Shown here: positions 1 to 10,534 of the stretch, piece after piece
How the letters are laid out: every line of letters starts with the position of its first letter
Numbering within the stretch: the stretch's first letter is position 1
NCBI RefSeq assembly: GCF_950295315.1
Contig: NC_080164.1
Location: forward strand, 56,267,451 to 56,331,450
Source of the DNA: Erinaceus europaeus
Taxonomy: Eukaryota > Chordata > Mammalia > Eulipotyphla > Erinaceidae
Reading direction: 5' to 3'
Length of the DNA stretch: 64,000 nt
The notes under the pieces: generated by a model
What the model was told of the DNA's origin: nothing
The model's input: only the letters and a program-made list of their open reading frames with translations
Database searches by the model: none
Position numbers and translations under genes: made by a program

Positions 1-4
1 ATCT

Positions 5-178
5 GTGTTCCAGGCACTTTACATATACCATTGCTTTATGTTCTTCGATAACCTGGTAAGTTAACTATTTTATATGTGGAGAAACTTTCAGAGAGGTTAT
101 GCCACTCAGGCAAGATCACACAGCAGATATAGGGTAGAGCCAGGATTGTAATGCAAGCTTGTAGCAGGCTCTTCCCAT
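5..178 (+). repeat. MIR SINE
   Basis: An ancient tRNA-derived mammalian SINE in sense orientation. It shows the MIR order: 'ccaggcactttacat', a degenerate middle, 'gtggagaaact', 'agagaggttatg' and 'gatcacacagc'. It is strongly diverged and shows no terminal duplications. Confidence 0.75.
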
Positions 179-300
179 CAGAGGTTGCTGCCTCCATGCC
201 TTCTGGTCCTCCATCTGAAAGTCCCTTAGAAACAAAATCTAGATTCATCTAGGCCTTGAGGACATAGACTAAAGCCAAGTGGAAAGATACTTCATAAGTA

Positions 301-483
301 TGGCTTGGGAGGTGACACAGTGGATAAAGTGTTGAACTCTTAAGCATTAGGAGTTCACCATCCTGTATCACTGTGCCAGAATGATGCTTTTATTCTCTCC
401 CCCATCTCTATCCCTATCCCTATCTCTCTATTTCCTCTCTTGCTCTCACTCTTGCTCTCTCATTAGTAAATAAATAAATCTTC
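301..483 (+). repeat. SINE-E (tRNA-derived), sense
   Basis: It begins with a tRNA-like 5' part ('gacacagtggataaagtgtt', with a weak B-box around 'gagttcacc'). A CT-rich segment follows, and it ends with taaataaataaat. The same family lies antisense near 17.3-17.5 kb. Confidence 0.65.
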
Positions 484-1783
484 AGGAAAAAAAATCTTGT
501 GAAGCATTTCATATGTCTCAGCAACAGTTATAGACTCTCTCACTGTGGAAGGGATTTTAGGCATCAAGTTGAAAAATGAGAAGGCTTGTTTCCAGGGAGA
601 AGGAATTAGCAAGGTGTGCCACTCTTCCTGGAACTCTAAAATCACCTTGAGGGGTCAGTGCCTCATGAACAGTGGGAAGAGAAATTTACTGAAATTTATA
701 TGAATTAACCCATATAACCACCACAATATTAGCAAATTATGCATTAAAATTCCTACCCAGTTTTCTCCCAGACAACAGGTAGCAATCTGACAGATATGGA
801 CTTAAAGATGTTAGGATGCAGTATAACTCAAAACCTATAACCAGCATCTGTCTACTCACAACCTTTATTTTTATAGCAGGACAAGCAGATTTTGCTCTTA
901 GGGGGTCTCAGGGATGCTTCTGCTTTTGAAAGTAATGGTAAAGTCCTAGATTCTGAACCAGCCTGATCACAAGGAGCTGTCTGCTGGCTGAGCTGAATTT
1001 CTGGACTGAAGCCAGTTTGGAGAAGAGGCATCTGATCAGTGATAAGGATGAGGGGCCAGAGGCAGCTGCAGCTGCCCTCCGCCTGGCCCTTTGCTTAATA
1101 TATGGTCCATCTTCTGATGAAAGGGCTGAGGGTTAAAGGTCAGTTCTGAGTTGACTGTTTATATACCTGCCCTCTTTTTGCTCCCTGGGGGAGGGAGTTT
1201 TTCTGCAGCTTTAATTCAGGGTAAATGTAATTTAGGGAGAAAGAGTGGCACAGACATTTTTTTTTAATTAGAAAAAGAGAGAGGCACTGACTTTCTGTTA
1301 CACTCTGGGTTACAGATCTTGGTAATTCCTTAAATGTTCAAAGTTCTTAGGCTTATGAAGAGATGATAAATAATAAATAGTAATTAAGTTATAGATGTGC
1401 ACATTGGCCCTCTAAATTCCAGGAAGTTTGAACATGAACTTGTCTGTCATCATAATTAAGATCCTCACTCAGGACATTCTAGAAGTGCTATGCAGAGGAG
1501 GATGTCACTGGGGTCCACCACAGACTTTTTGAACTTGTCATGGTTCAGCATCTCCTTTGGGAAAACGAGGTAGAGGTAGAGAGTGGGCTTAGTAGGGGCT
1601 GAGGAGGCCTTGGTCACCTTGGCATTAAGAGGGAGAGAGTATGAGGGGCGCAGTCAGGTGTGTATGGGTTGAAGTTGAAACTGTTGGATCCTGAGTCTCT
1701 GGGTCTGTCTCAGATCTTAACCTAAGAGAAATCTGGGTATATAAAGGATTGTTAATGCAATGGGATTGTGTAACTCTTGGTCA
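484..1783. other. Mostly unique sequence
   Basis: No confident repeat or exon is seen. On the minus strand, 1458-1640 has an open frame of about 50 codons without its own gene structure; I could not identify it, and it may be a decayed processed pseudogene or chance. 1255-1300 resembles a worn SINE tail. Confidence 0.4.
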
Positions 1784-2215
1784 GAGATCTATCTCACCAG
1801 CTCGGGTGCATGACTGAGGTTTGAGCCCCAGTGCCACATGGGACCTGCTGTGGTGCTGGAGAGAAACTCCGATGCTAAGTTTCTCTCCTTCTTTCTGTCT
1901 ATTTTTAAAAAATATTTATTTTACTTATTTATCCCCTTTTGTTACCCTTGATGTTTCATTGTTGTAGTTATTGTTGTTGTTACTACTGATGTCATCGTAG
2001 TTGGATAGGACAGAGAGAAATGGAGAGAGAAGGGGAAGACAGAGGGGGAGAGAAGGATAGACACCTGCAGACCTGCTTCACTGCCTGTGAAGCAACGCCC
2101 TGCAGGTGGTAAGCCGGGGGCTTGAACCGGGATCCTTACACTGGTCCTTGTGCTTTGAGCCACCTGCGCTTAACCCCTGTGCTACTGCTGGACTCCCCCT
2201 TCTTTCTATCTTAAT
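1784..2215 (+). repeat. SINE-F, split by a younger SINE
   Basis: The tRNA-like head ('caccagctcgggtgcatg', 'ttgagccccagtgcc') and CT-rich body occupy 1784-1900. The tail resumes at 2198. The interruption is the antisense SINE-A at 1901-2197. Confidence 0.6.
1901..2197 (-). repeat. SINE-A, antisense
   Basis: Full-length tRNA-derived SINE on the minus strand: tail TATTTATT, GTTGTTGTT-rich segment, 'cacctgcagacctgcttcac', reverse B-box 'cttgaaccgggatcc', and tRNA head near 2160-2195. The 14-bp target duplication ccttctttct(g/a)tct lies at 1887-1900 and 2198-2211, with one mismatch. Confidence 0.9.
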
Positions 2216-2221
2216 GAAAAT

Positions 2222-2462
2222 GAGACCCCATATGGATCAACCTGCCAATGTTCATGTTCAGCGGGGAAGCATTTACAGAAGTCAGACCTTCCCCCTTCTG
2301 CATCCCATAAACAATTTTGGTCCATACTCCCAGAGGATAAAGAATAGGGAAGCTTCCAATGGAGGATATGGGATACGGAACTCTGGTGGTGGGAACTGTA
2401 TGGGATTGTATCTCTGTTGTCTTATAATCTTGCTATCATTATCAAATCACTAATAATAATAA
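2222..2462 (+). repeat. Element X 3' end, sense
   Basis: A 5'-truncated copy of the X non-LTR 3' region. Shared blocks are 'atgttcagcggggaagca', 'cagaccttccccc', 'actcccagaggataaag' and 'ggtggtgggaa'. It ends in an AATAATAATAA tail. It is more diverged than the 10.2 and 42.3 kb copies. Confidence 0.7.
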
Positions 2463-2679
2463 GAAAATGAGACCCCCAAACTGTGAAATCATGTGTGTAA
2501 GAAAGCCCTGATCCAAACAAAACAAAATAAAACCAATGGGACAACTGTGTAATTCACTTGGGACTGGGGTGGTCATTTAAAAAAGACCATGGAAAAATGA
2601 AAGCTGATTCCTTTGGAATAACTACTCTACAGTAGAAAGGCCACAACAGGAAGGCTGCCATACTTTCTTCTCACCCTTC

Positions 2680-2822
2680 AATTAGGTGCCTAATAGATCG
2701 TGTGCTTTGCATGCTTAAAGTCTGGGTTCAAAACCCAGCACCATATGGAAGTGCCTCAGTGTTGTGGTATCTCTCCCTCTGTCTTTTTCTCTGAAATAAA
2801 AAAATAATAATAATAATGAAAA
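2680..2822 (+). repeat. SINE-F, sense
   Basis: tRNA-derived SINE with 'tttgcatgcttaaag', the B-box-like 'gggttcaaaaccc', 'agcaccatatgg' and a CTCTCCCTCTGTC segment. The tail is (AAT)n. Confidence 0.65.
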
Positions 2823-4024
2823 AGTTAGCCTGGGCATGGTGAAATCAGACATGATTGAGACCCCCACAGGAAGAAAAAAGCATTTTGATATCTAAAAGTC
2901 TTTCTACAGTAAGAAAGCCTTTTACTATATAGTTGTTGATGTGACTGATAAAATGTCACAAGAGGGATTTTATTAGTTGCAAGGAGATTGGCTGCCTAGG
3001 GCTGTCCCAACCAGTGTAGTGTTGGGAGATAAGCCAGGGCTCTAGGCACAATCAGCAAAGACCTTTCTAGCTCAGACCTCAGGCCATGTGGTTCTGAACA
3101 TTCAGACATTGAGATAATAAGTTCTGGAGGGAGGGTACCCTGGCAGCCCTGTGTGGGTCAGTCTTCATGGCAGAGAAGGACTAGAGGCATTGATAATATC
3201 TGGATGGGTATGGATGAGGAGGGACAGAGTCATGGGAAAGTCTGCCTCCTGCCGTTGCTTGTGGGGCTTAGGGAATTGATGTGTGTGTGGGCTGAGCTGG
3301 GGAGGGTTGAGCCTCTGACCTCTGGGTTAAGGAAATTACATTTTCTCTTTTTAAAGACACACACACACACAGAGACACACACACACACTCACACACACAC
3401 TCCGAACAGTTCATGGTCCTGTTTATTCTCAGACAGGGAGTGGATAGCCTTTTGGAGGTGTCCGACTGTGCCGTCCAGCCAGACTGACATCTGTGGGAGT
3501 TCAGGGTTTTAAATGTTTAGTCTACGTGAGACCCCCAGGCCCCAGCGGGCTCAACTCCTGATAGGCCTAACTTAGCCACCTACCTCTCCCCCTCCTGTCA
3601 AATGTACCATGGGAGTTTATATGAGGGAAACTTTGCTGCCCATTAAATCCAAGTGGGAGGACCTTGTACAGGGCTGTCATCAAAATTGTTGGGGACTTGG
3701 TTTAGACTGTAGACCAGAATCAGCCCTTCCTCACTCTCTCCTTCACACTTAACCACCATTTTTTCCTCTGAAGGGATGTAGCCTGGGTTAGGCCCTGTGT
3801 CCCGGGCCTCTCTGCTCACTTAGCCGTTCTTACTATTATCTCTATACTTAAATAGTCCCGCATGATTTGTTGGCGTGTCAGTGCCCCTCAGTTCTGTTCT
3901 TTTTCTCTTTAAGTCTCTATCTTGTATCACAGTGCCAGGCACAAAAGATTTTGGAGTTTTTCTCATATGAGCTTAACTGAGCATACCTATCAAATCCCCA
4001 AAGATCTCTCTGGGACTAGTGTCA
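2823..4024. other. Mostly unique sequence with a CA microsatellite
   Basis: No gene or family assignment is possible. The interval holds one short (CA)n tract at 3356-3401. The open frames here have no start context, splice signals or recognisable residues. Confidence 0.5.
3356..3401. repeat. (CA)n microsatellite
   Basis: An interrupted dinucleotide tract (ACACAC with AGAGAC and CTC breaks). It explains the His/Thr run in the overlapping open frame. Confidence 0.95.
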
Positions 4025-5080
4025 TTTTTTAAAAAAAAATTTTTTTTATTTAAGAAAAGATAAATTAACAAAACCATAGGGTAGGAGGGGTACAACTCCA
4101 CACAATTCCCACCACCCAATCTCCATATCCCATCCCCTCCCCTGATAGCTTTCCCATTCTCTATCCCTCTGGGAGCATGGACCCAGGGTCATTGTGGGTT
4201 GCAGAAGGTGGAAGGTCTGGCTTCTGTAATTGCTTCCCTGCTATTGACTGGTCGATCCATACTCCCAGTCTGCCTCTCTCTTTCCCTAGTAGGGTGGGTC
4301 TCTGGGGAAGCTGAGCTCCAGGACACATTGGTGGGGTCTTCAGTCCAGGGAAGCCTGGTCGGCATCCTAATGGCATCTGGAACCTGGTGGCTGATGGACC
4401 CAAAGGTTGGAATAGTGGAGAGGAAGTGTTAGGGGGGTACTCACTGCAAACTCTAGTGTACTTCTGCTTTCAGGTATATATTTTGCAGTAGTTTATGGAT
4501 ACGTGTGAACATAAGCTCTCTCTCACAGAACCTGGTGTATATCTAGGTTTTGGGACTTTGTTAGAAAGTGAACCACCTGGGATGGAATTAGAGAATACTA
4601 TGAAAGGGAAAGTCTCACCCTTTGAAGGTGAGACTCACCGAGTAATGAAGCTGAAGGGTTGTCATTCCACACGTGAAGTCTCTGGACACAGTCTGAGCTG
4701 AAGCATGTTGAGGTGGCAATAGTTGCGTTGATTAGGTTGCGATCGGCAGATGCAATATTATTTGATATGGATTGGGAGAGGCATGCAGGAAAGTGAGCCC
4801 TATCCTAAGGTTCCAGGACTGGGGGAAATATAGGCTCTATAGTGGAAATGTGATGTTCCTTCTGTCATAGGGTTCAAAGAGACAATGGATAGTTAATGTT
4901 ATCATCACATTATTTGGTAACTGGGTTAACTTTAAAAAGTCCTTTTGTTAGGGTTTGCTGTATAGTACCCAGTATCTTGTATGTAGCTGTGCCATTGGTT
5001 GCTTCTGATCTACTTGGTCTAGGCTTTTGAGAGAGTCCACATATCAAATACATAGCCTATATATTAAAAAGACTCAGTCT
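4025..5080 (-). repeat. Element X, about 1.05 kb 5'-truncated copy
   Basis: The left edge is a reverse-complement A-rich tail ending in TTATTTAAG. It continues with 'gggtacaactccacacaatt', 'ctgggagcatggaccc' and 'gggaagctgagctcc'. The distal part (about 4430-5080) is X sequence further from the 3' end and is not in the short copies. No long open frame is seen, which fits an untranslated 3' region. Confidence 0.7.
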
Positions 5081-5084
5081 GTGT

Positions 5085-5330
5085 TTTAAAAACTTCGAGA
5101 CATACAATTAATTTTCCCCCTCTCATATTAATTAACTAGTGATTTATATGACTACACTTTACTAGGAGTGTACATAAACACCATTCCTACCACCAAAAGA
5201 CTGTGTCCCATCCCACCCACCCACCCCCACCCCCCACCAGCCCAGGAAGCTGCATGTCTACCCCTCACCACAGGGTTTTTACTTTGGTGCCCTACTCCTA
5301 GTGGCATTTTTAACAAACACAGGGAGAAAG
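5085..5330 (-). repeat. Old L1/X-like 3' end, degenerate
   Basis: An A/T-rich left edge followed by 'ccattcctaccaccaaa' and 'ctgtgtcccatccc' matches the 3'-end pattern of the older copies at 6.6, 52.3 and 61.7 kb. It is too diverged to place precisely. Confidence 0.45.
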
Positions 5331-5632
5331 AACATTTCTGAATTTACTGATGATAGAGTTCTTGGACCATCATCAGGGAGTAACTGGTGGGCAAGGACTG
5401 CTTACTATATCTGTGTTCAGCTAGGGTTGTTGAGCTATTTGGGGACATAAGAGGAACAGCTGAGGTATACACTCCAAAAGAGCTAGGGTATTAATGCCTG
5501 CATTGCAGGAGTGCACTGTGGTCACTGCTCTAACTGGAAGTCTGCAGAGCCTGAGAAAGGAGACACCCTGGGGCTGACATCAGGATGGGTCTAGTAATCA
5601 CCTATGTAGTTCTTGCCTGAGTAATTACTGAA

Positions 5633-5633
5633 A

Positions 5634-5715
<82 letters not shown>

Positions 5716-5719
5716 ATAT
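5633..5719. repeat. (TATATG)n microsatellite
   Basis: About 14 near-perfect hexamer units abut the 3' edge of an antisense SINE-A2. The tract probably grew from its A/T-rich tail. It makes the artefactual Met-Tyr and Ile-Tyr repeat frames. Confidence 0.95.
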
Positions 5720-6255
5720 TTGCCTGCAGGTTTGTCACTGGGGCTTGGTGCCAGTACTATGAATCCACTGCTCCTGGTGGCCATTTTCCCCATTTTATTG
5801 GATAGGACAGAGAGAAATTGAGAGAGGGGGAGATAAAAAGATAGAAACTAAGGGCCAGGTGGTGGTGCATCTGGTTGAATGTACATGTTAGATAGAAACT
5901 AAGGGCCAGGTGGTGGTGCATCTGGTTGAATGTACATGTTATAGTGTCTGAGGACCTGGGTTTGAGCCTCCGGTCCCCACATGTGAGGGGAAGGCTTTGC
6001 GAGTGGTGAAGCAGGGCTTCAATTCTCTCTCTCTGTCTCTCTTCCTTCCTATTACCCCCTTCCCTCTCAATTTCTGGTTGTCTCTATCCAATAAATAAAT
6101 ATAAATAAAAAGAAGACAGAGACTTACAGACCTGCTTCACTGCTTGTGAAGCATCCCTCCTGCAGATGGGGATCCAGGGCTCGAACCTGGATCCTCGAGT
6201 GGGTCCTTGTACTTAATACTATGTGCGCTTAACCAGGTGCACCACCTCCCAGCCC
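5720..6255 (-). repeat. SINE-A2, antisense, interrupted
   Basis: It begins with the A2 extension ('gcctgcaggtttgtcactgg', 'actatgaatccactgctcc'). It is interrupted at about 5850 by a sense SINE-B, and resumes at 6113 through 'cctgcttcactgcttgtgaa' to the tRNA head near 6255. Confidence 0.85.
5851..6112 (+). repeat. SINE-B, sense, nested, with duplicated head
   Basis: The tRNA head 'gggccaggtggtggtgcat', B-box 'gggtttgagcc' and tail 'ccaataaataaatataaa' define family B. The first 40 bp plus 10-11 bp of host SINE are duplicated in tandem (5840-5890 and 5891-5941), so two SINE heads sit in a row. Confidence 0.85.
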
Positions 6256-6584
6256 ACTCTCCCGAAAATATGCTTTTAAACCAGTTTAAGTAACATATTG
6301 GTTTCCAGGAACTAAAGAGTAGTGAAGATGCATTTATACACAACCAATAAGTTCAGAAAGCACATTATTTACATTAATAAACATAATTTATACAAATATA
6401 TTAGCAGAATATGAGTTGGAAAAAAACCCAACCCTAACAGTTTGCACTATGCACTGAAATGGTATATAAAGTATTTAGCTGAGTACCTAATTTAGGAGTA
6501 ACCTCCAGAAAGAATCCCTTTCCTCCTAGAATCTCTGTGGCAGATCCTGCAGTTTGACCAGTTGTTCTCTGGCCATGGACACTC

Positions 6585-7480
6585 TATTTTTTTATTAGTG
6601 ATTTAATATTTACTTAAAAATTATCAGATAATAGAGATGCAGTTTCACACCGTTCCCACCACCAGAGTTCTGTGTCCCCATCCCCTCCACTGGAAACTGC
6701 AGTAATTCTCTCAAGGTCACAGATATGGGTTGACTTATTATTTCTGTAACTATCTGTATTGATATATATATTTGTCCATTTTTCCTGTGGTCCTGCCTTC
6801 TTTTTCTAAGTCATGTCACCTATTGCTACTTCTGAATGTTCTTCCTTTTTTTCTCTTTTCTTTCATGGTCCTGATGGAGTTTGAGTTCAGAGTCCTCTGG
6901 TCATCTTCCTCTATTATTTCTCCCCCTCTGGGGGCATGGACTAAAATTCTGTTTGGGGTGCAGAAGGTAGGAGTTCTGGCTTCTATAATTGCTTCTACTG
7001 GATATAGGTATTGGCAGGCTTATCCATGTGCTCAGCCTATTTCTATTTTTCCCCAGTGGTGTAGGGTTCTGGAGAGGTGAGGTTCTGGGACACATTGGTG
7101 AGATCCTCTGCCTGGGGATATCAGGATGAAAGCATAATAGCATCTGCAACTTGGTGGCTGAAAGACAGTAAGATATTAAGCAGGAAAAAATGTTTAATAA
7201 ACAGGAACCAAATAGGAATAGAGCAAATGAGAATAGGGATCTTATGGTGGAAAGAACTGAAGAAGTCTGTCTTAGTTATGTTCCTAGGGTTCCTAGCTTT
7301 CATAATTTTTGCTTGGATTTGATAACTGACATGCAGGTGGACTAAAATTATTATCTGGGAAGATGGTTTCAGAGTTGAGAACAGGACTAGAAAGCTGGAT
7401 TAGTGTAGAGAGGAGCTCTAATTTTTGAGATGCTGAATCTTTACATGCCACAGACAGCTCAGGATAAACTCAGCTTTGCT
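6585..7480 (-). repeat. Element X, old copy
   Basis: This follows the X order from a TTTTTATTAGTGATTTAATA edge through 'ccgttcccaccaccagag', 'ctctgggggcatggac', 'cttctataattgcttc' and 'ggacacattggtgag'. It is diverged by many substitutions and small indels, so it represents an older X lineage. Confidence 0.65.
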
Positions 7481-7591
7481 GTTTTTCAGTCTGTATGGTC
7501 TACTCAGTGTTGATGTTTGTCTTTCCATTTAATAGTTGTAAAGAGCATACTGTGCACATTGTGTGACATTGCAAAAAGAATGCCAAAGATA

Positions 7592-7627
7592 TATCCTTGC
7601 CGCTAAGAATATCCTTGCCGCTGAGAA
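7592..7627. repeat. 18-bp tandem duplication
   Basis: Two adjacent copies of tatccttgccgct(a/g)agaa differ at one base. Confidence 0.85.
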
Positions 7628-7644
7628 ACTCACTGTTTAACTTA

Positions 7645-7870
7645 GGATTTCTTAACTTTTGCACTATTGACATTTTGGGCTGAGTAATTCTTAGTTGTCA
7701 GGGATCTTGCTGTATATTATAGGATGTTTAACCACATGCCTGGTCTCTCCATGATACATGATGAAAGTTTTCTCCTAAACTTCAGTATCACTTGAGGCAA
7801 TAAAAATATCTGTAGAAGCTGCCAAATATCTGCTAGAGCCTCAAATCACTTCCAGTTGAGAACTGCTGGT
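7645..7870 (-). mobile_element. MER20-type hAT DNA transposon fossil
   Basis: It shows the conserved order of the antisense MER20 consensus: 'cactattgacattttggg', 'tataggatgttta', 'ctggtctct' and 'agttgagaactgctgg'. It is non-autonomous and has no coding capacity. Family naming is from memory. Confidence 0.7.
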
Positions 7871-8272
7871 TTAATTGGAGATAGACACACCTGACACAGA
7901 GCAATGGATGCTTTATCAAGTGCTTTAATGACTGTATGGCCAGAGGATTATGAGACATGTGAAGAGGGAACAGGGCTTCTTTGGGTTGGACCTTGAGTGG
8001 CCTGTTCAAGTTTGCCAGGCAGAGCAGAGAAGAAAGGGCATTGAATGCAGGAGTGGTGTGCAAAGAAGCAAAGATAATACAGAGCATGATGGGCTTGGGC
8101 AATAGAAGGTTAATATGTATGATGAATAACAGTGGTGGAGGAAAAATCTGGAGAGAGAAGTAATAAAGTAAGGCAAAGCCAGGTGGGACAGGACCCACAG
8201 GCAATATTACTTTTGGATTTCACCTTTTCTGACATTAGAAACAAATGAACAAACAAACAAATGTTTTTTTTT

Positions 8273-8554
8273 AATATTTACTTATTTATTTTCCCTTTTG
8301 TTAGCCTTGTTTTTTATTGTTGTTGTAATTATTATTGTTGTTATTGATATCGTCATTGTTAGATAGGACAGAGAGTAATGGAGAGAGGAGGGGAAGACAG
8401 AGGGGGAGAGAAAGATAAACACCTGCAGACCTGCTTCATCACTTGTGAAGCTACTCCCCTGCAGGTGGGGCGCCGGGGGCTTGAACCGGGATCCTTACGC
8501 CTGTCCTTGCGCTTTACACCACGCGGGCTTAACCCACTGCGACCCCTGACTCCC
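8273..8554 (-). repeat. SINE-A, antisense
   Basis: Full-length: TATTTATT tail, 'attgttgttgtaatt', 'aggacagagagtaatgg', 'cacctgcagacctgcttc', 'cttgaaccgggatcc' and 'gacccctgactccc'. It is flanked by similar ATGTTTTTTTT stretches consistent with a target duplication. Confidence 0.9.
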
Positions 8555-9627
8555 ATGTTTTTTTTTTTTTTTTTAAAGGAAGATTGTGAAAGAGAGTTGC
8601 TCACAGACCAGAGCACCTTCTCAGATCTTATATGAACAAGAAACAAACTGCTGTTGTGTTGAGTCACTTATTTTTTGGGTCTGTTTGTTACTGTATCTTA
8701 GCTTTGCCTAGCAAACACAGCCATTTTTGCCAGTCTGATCCTAAGAACACAAATGGTCACTATCACCAATACAGCAGAATAGATGAGGTTGAGCACCAGC
8801 AATTGAAATGGTGATGTCTCTGACAATGTGTGTGAGGGTGGGGGTTGGAGGTTAGGGATTGGGGGAAGGGGAGAGTAAGGTGTTGGCTGATTTAATCCTT
8901 TCATAGCCTGCAGTAGGGTTTCCAGGTGATAGCTGCCATTTATTTATTTATTTATTTATTTGCCTTTCTGTCCTCAACCAGCACCCCTCAGATTCTTCAT
9001 TATTTTCTTCATTTTTTTTTTTTTTTTTTTACCTCATTGGTTAGGGTTTTTTGTCCATGGCAAGTTGGGAGAATTTGTCATTTGTCCTTTGTCCCTTAGG
9101 CAGAGTGGTTTTTTAGAGCTCTTTGGAAGCTACACATGCCCATTGCTTTCTGTTGCTTCTCTTTTTGTGGTCTGCACTCTAATACTGCAGGCCAGCTGTG
9201 GTGTCTGTTTCAATTGAATGTGTCCGAATAGAAGATTCCTTCCTGTGCTCCTGAAAACAGAAGGGCTGTCCAGCATGTGTGTATGTATACTATAGGCCTG
9301 ATGTTAGACACAGGGAAGTGAAATGCCATTCTTTCTTGAAGGGATCAGAGGTATTGGGTATGGGGAAATGCAAGAGCGTATGGATGCCTTTTACCATTTG
9401 GCTTTTGGGGGAAATGACCTCTAGGAATTTGCATGGAGATTCATATGTGCAGTGTTGGTGACTATTGGCTGTAAGACAGCAGGAGGAAAGGTATTGCTTT
9501 CTGAACTTCTTTTCCCAAATGGTTCCCCTTATCTGCTTGCATACTGTCAAATAGAGAAAGCAGAAGAGGAGAAAGCTGAGGTGCTAGCTGAAAAATGGAA
9601 GGGAAACTTGAATGTGCCTTTTTCCTT
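8555..9627. other. Mostly unique sequence
   Basis: It contains a (TTTA)n tract near 8940-8962 and a poly(T) tract near 9011-9031. No exon, promoter or confident repeat is seen. Confidence 0.5.
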
Positions 9628-9641
9628 CATCCCCTACTCTT

Positions 9642-10520
9642 TTTTTTTTTTTTTTTTTAGATTTTAATTTTTTATTTATAAAAAGGAAACACTGACAAAA
9701 CCATAGAATAAGAGGGGTAGAACTTTGCACAATTCCCACTACCAGACCTCCTTATCCCATCCCCTCCCCTGATAGCTTTCCTATTCTTTAACCTTCTGGG
9801 AGTATGGACCTAGGGTAATACTAAGAAAGTATACGTACACAGATCTTTTGGGATGGGTGTGTTGGGTTCCTTAGGATATATCACCAGGAGGTGAACTACA
9901 GGATCATAGGGTAGGTACATTTCTAGCCTTCTGAGAATTCTCCAGACTGTTCTCCATAGAGGTTGGGCCAACTGACATTCTCACCAGCAGTGCAGGAGGG
10001 CTCCTTTGACCCCACACCCTCTCCAACATTTGCTGCTGTTACCTTTTCTGATGTATGACATTCTCACAGGAGTGAAGTGGTATCTCATTGTTGTCTTTAT
10101 TTGCATTTGTCTGACAATCAGAGACTTGGAGCATTTTTTCATGTGTTTCTAGGCCTTTTGGACTTCTGTGGTGAATATTCTGTCCATGTGCTCTCCCTAT
10201 TTTTTTTTTTAAATTTTTTATTTAAGAAAGGATTAGTGAACAAAAGCATAAGGTAGGAGGGGTACAACTCCACACAATTCCCAACACCCAATCCCCATAA
10301 CCCACCCCCTCTCATGGTAGCTTTCCCATTCTCTATCCCTCTGGGAGCATGGACCCAGGGTTGTTGAGGGTTGCAGAAGGTAGAAGGTCTGGCTTCTGTA
10401 ATTGCTTCCCCGCTGAACATGGGCGTTGACTGGTCGGTTCATACCACCAGGATGCTGGCTAGGCTTCCCTGGATTGAAGACCCCACCAATGTGTCCTGGA
10501 GCTCAGCTTCCCCAGAGACA
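9642..10520 (-). mobile_element. Composite insertion: X + L1 ORF2 end + X, one TSD
   Basis: A perfect 14-bp duplication, catcccctactctt, flanks the unit at 9628-9641 and 10521-10534. Read on the minus strand: an inverted X piece (10441-10520), an X 3' end with its own poly(A) (10201-10440), an L1 ORF2 C-terminal segment (about 9822-10200), then a second X 3' end with poly(A) (9642-9821). The inverted 5' piece is the twin-priming signature. Either an RNA template jump joined two templates in one insertion, or a second insertion hit exactly the edge of the first. Confidence 0.75.
9822..10200 (-). pseudogene. L1 ORF2 C-terminal fragment
   Basis: The reverse complement matches the L1 copies at 21.2-21.6 and 34.6-34.9 kb, including the segments for 'cagtctggagaattctcag' and 'aaatgcaaataaag'. 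At about 9820 it switches to X 3' sequence instead of the usual L1 tail, so an internal deletion, splice or template switch joined them. Non-functional. Confidence 0.75.
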
Positions 10521-10534
10521 CATCCCCTACTCTT

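Noticed and set aside
5602..5821. Tyr-Ile and Met-Tyr repeat proteins
   Set aside because: They are translations of the (TATATG)n microsatellite.
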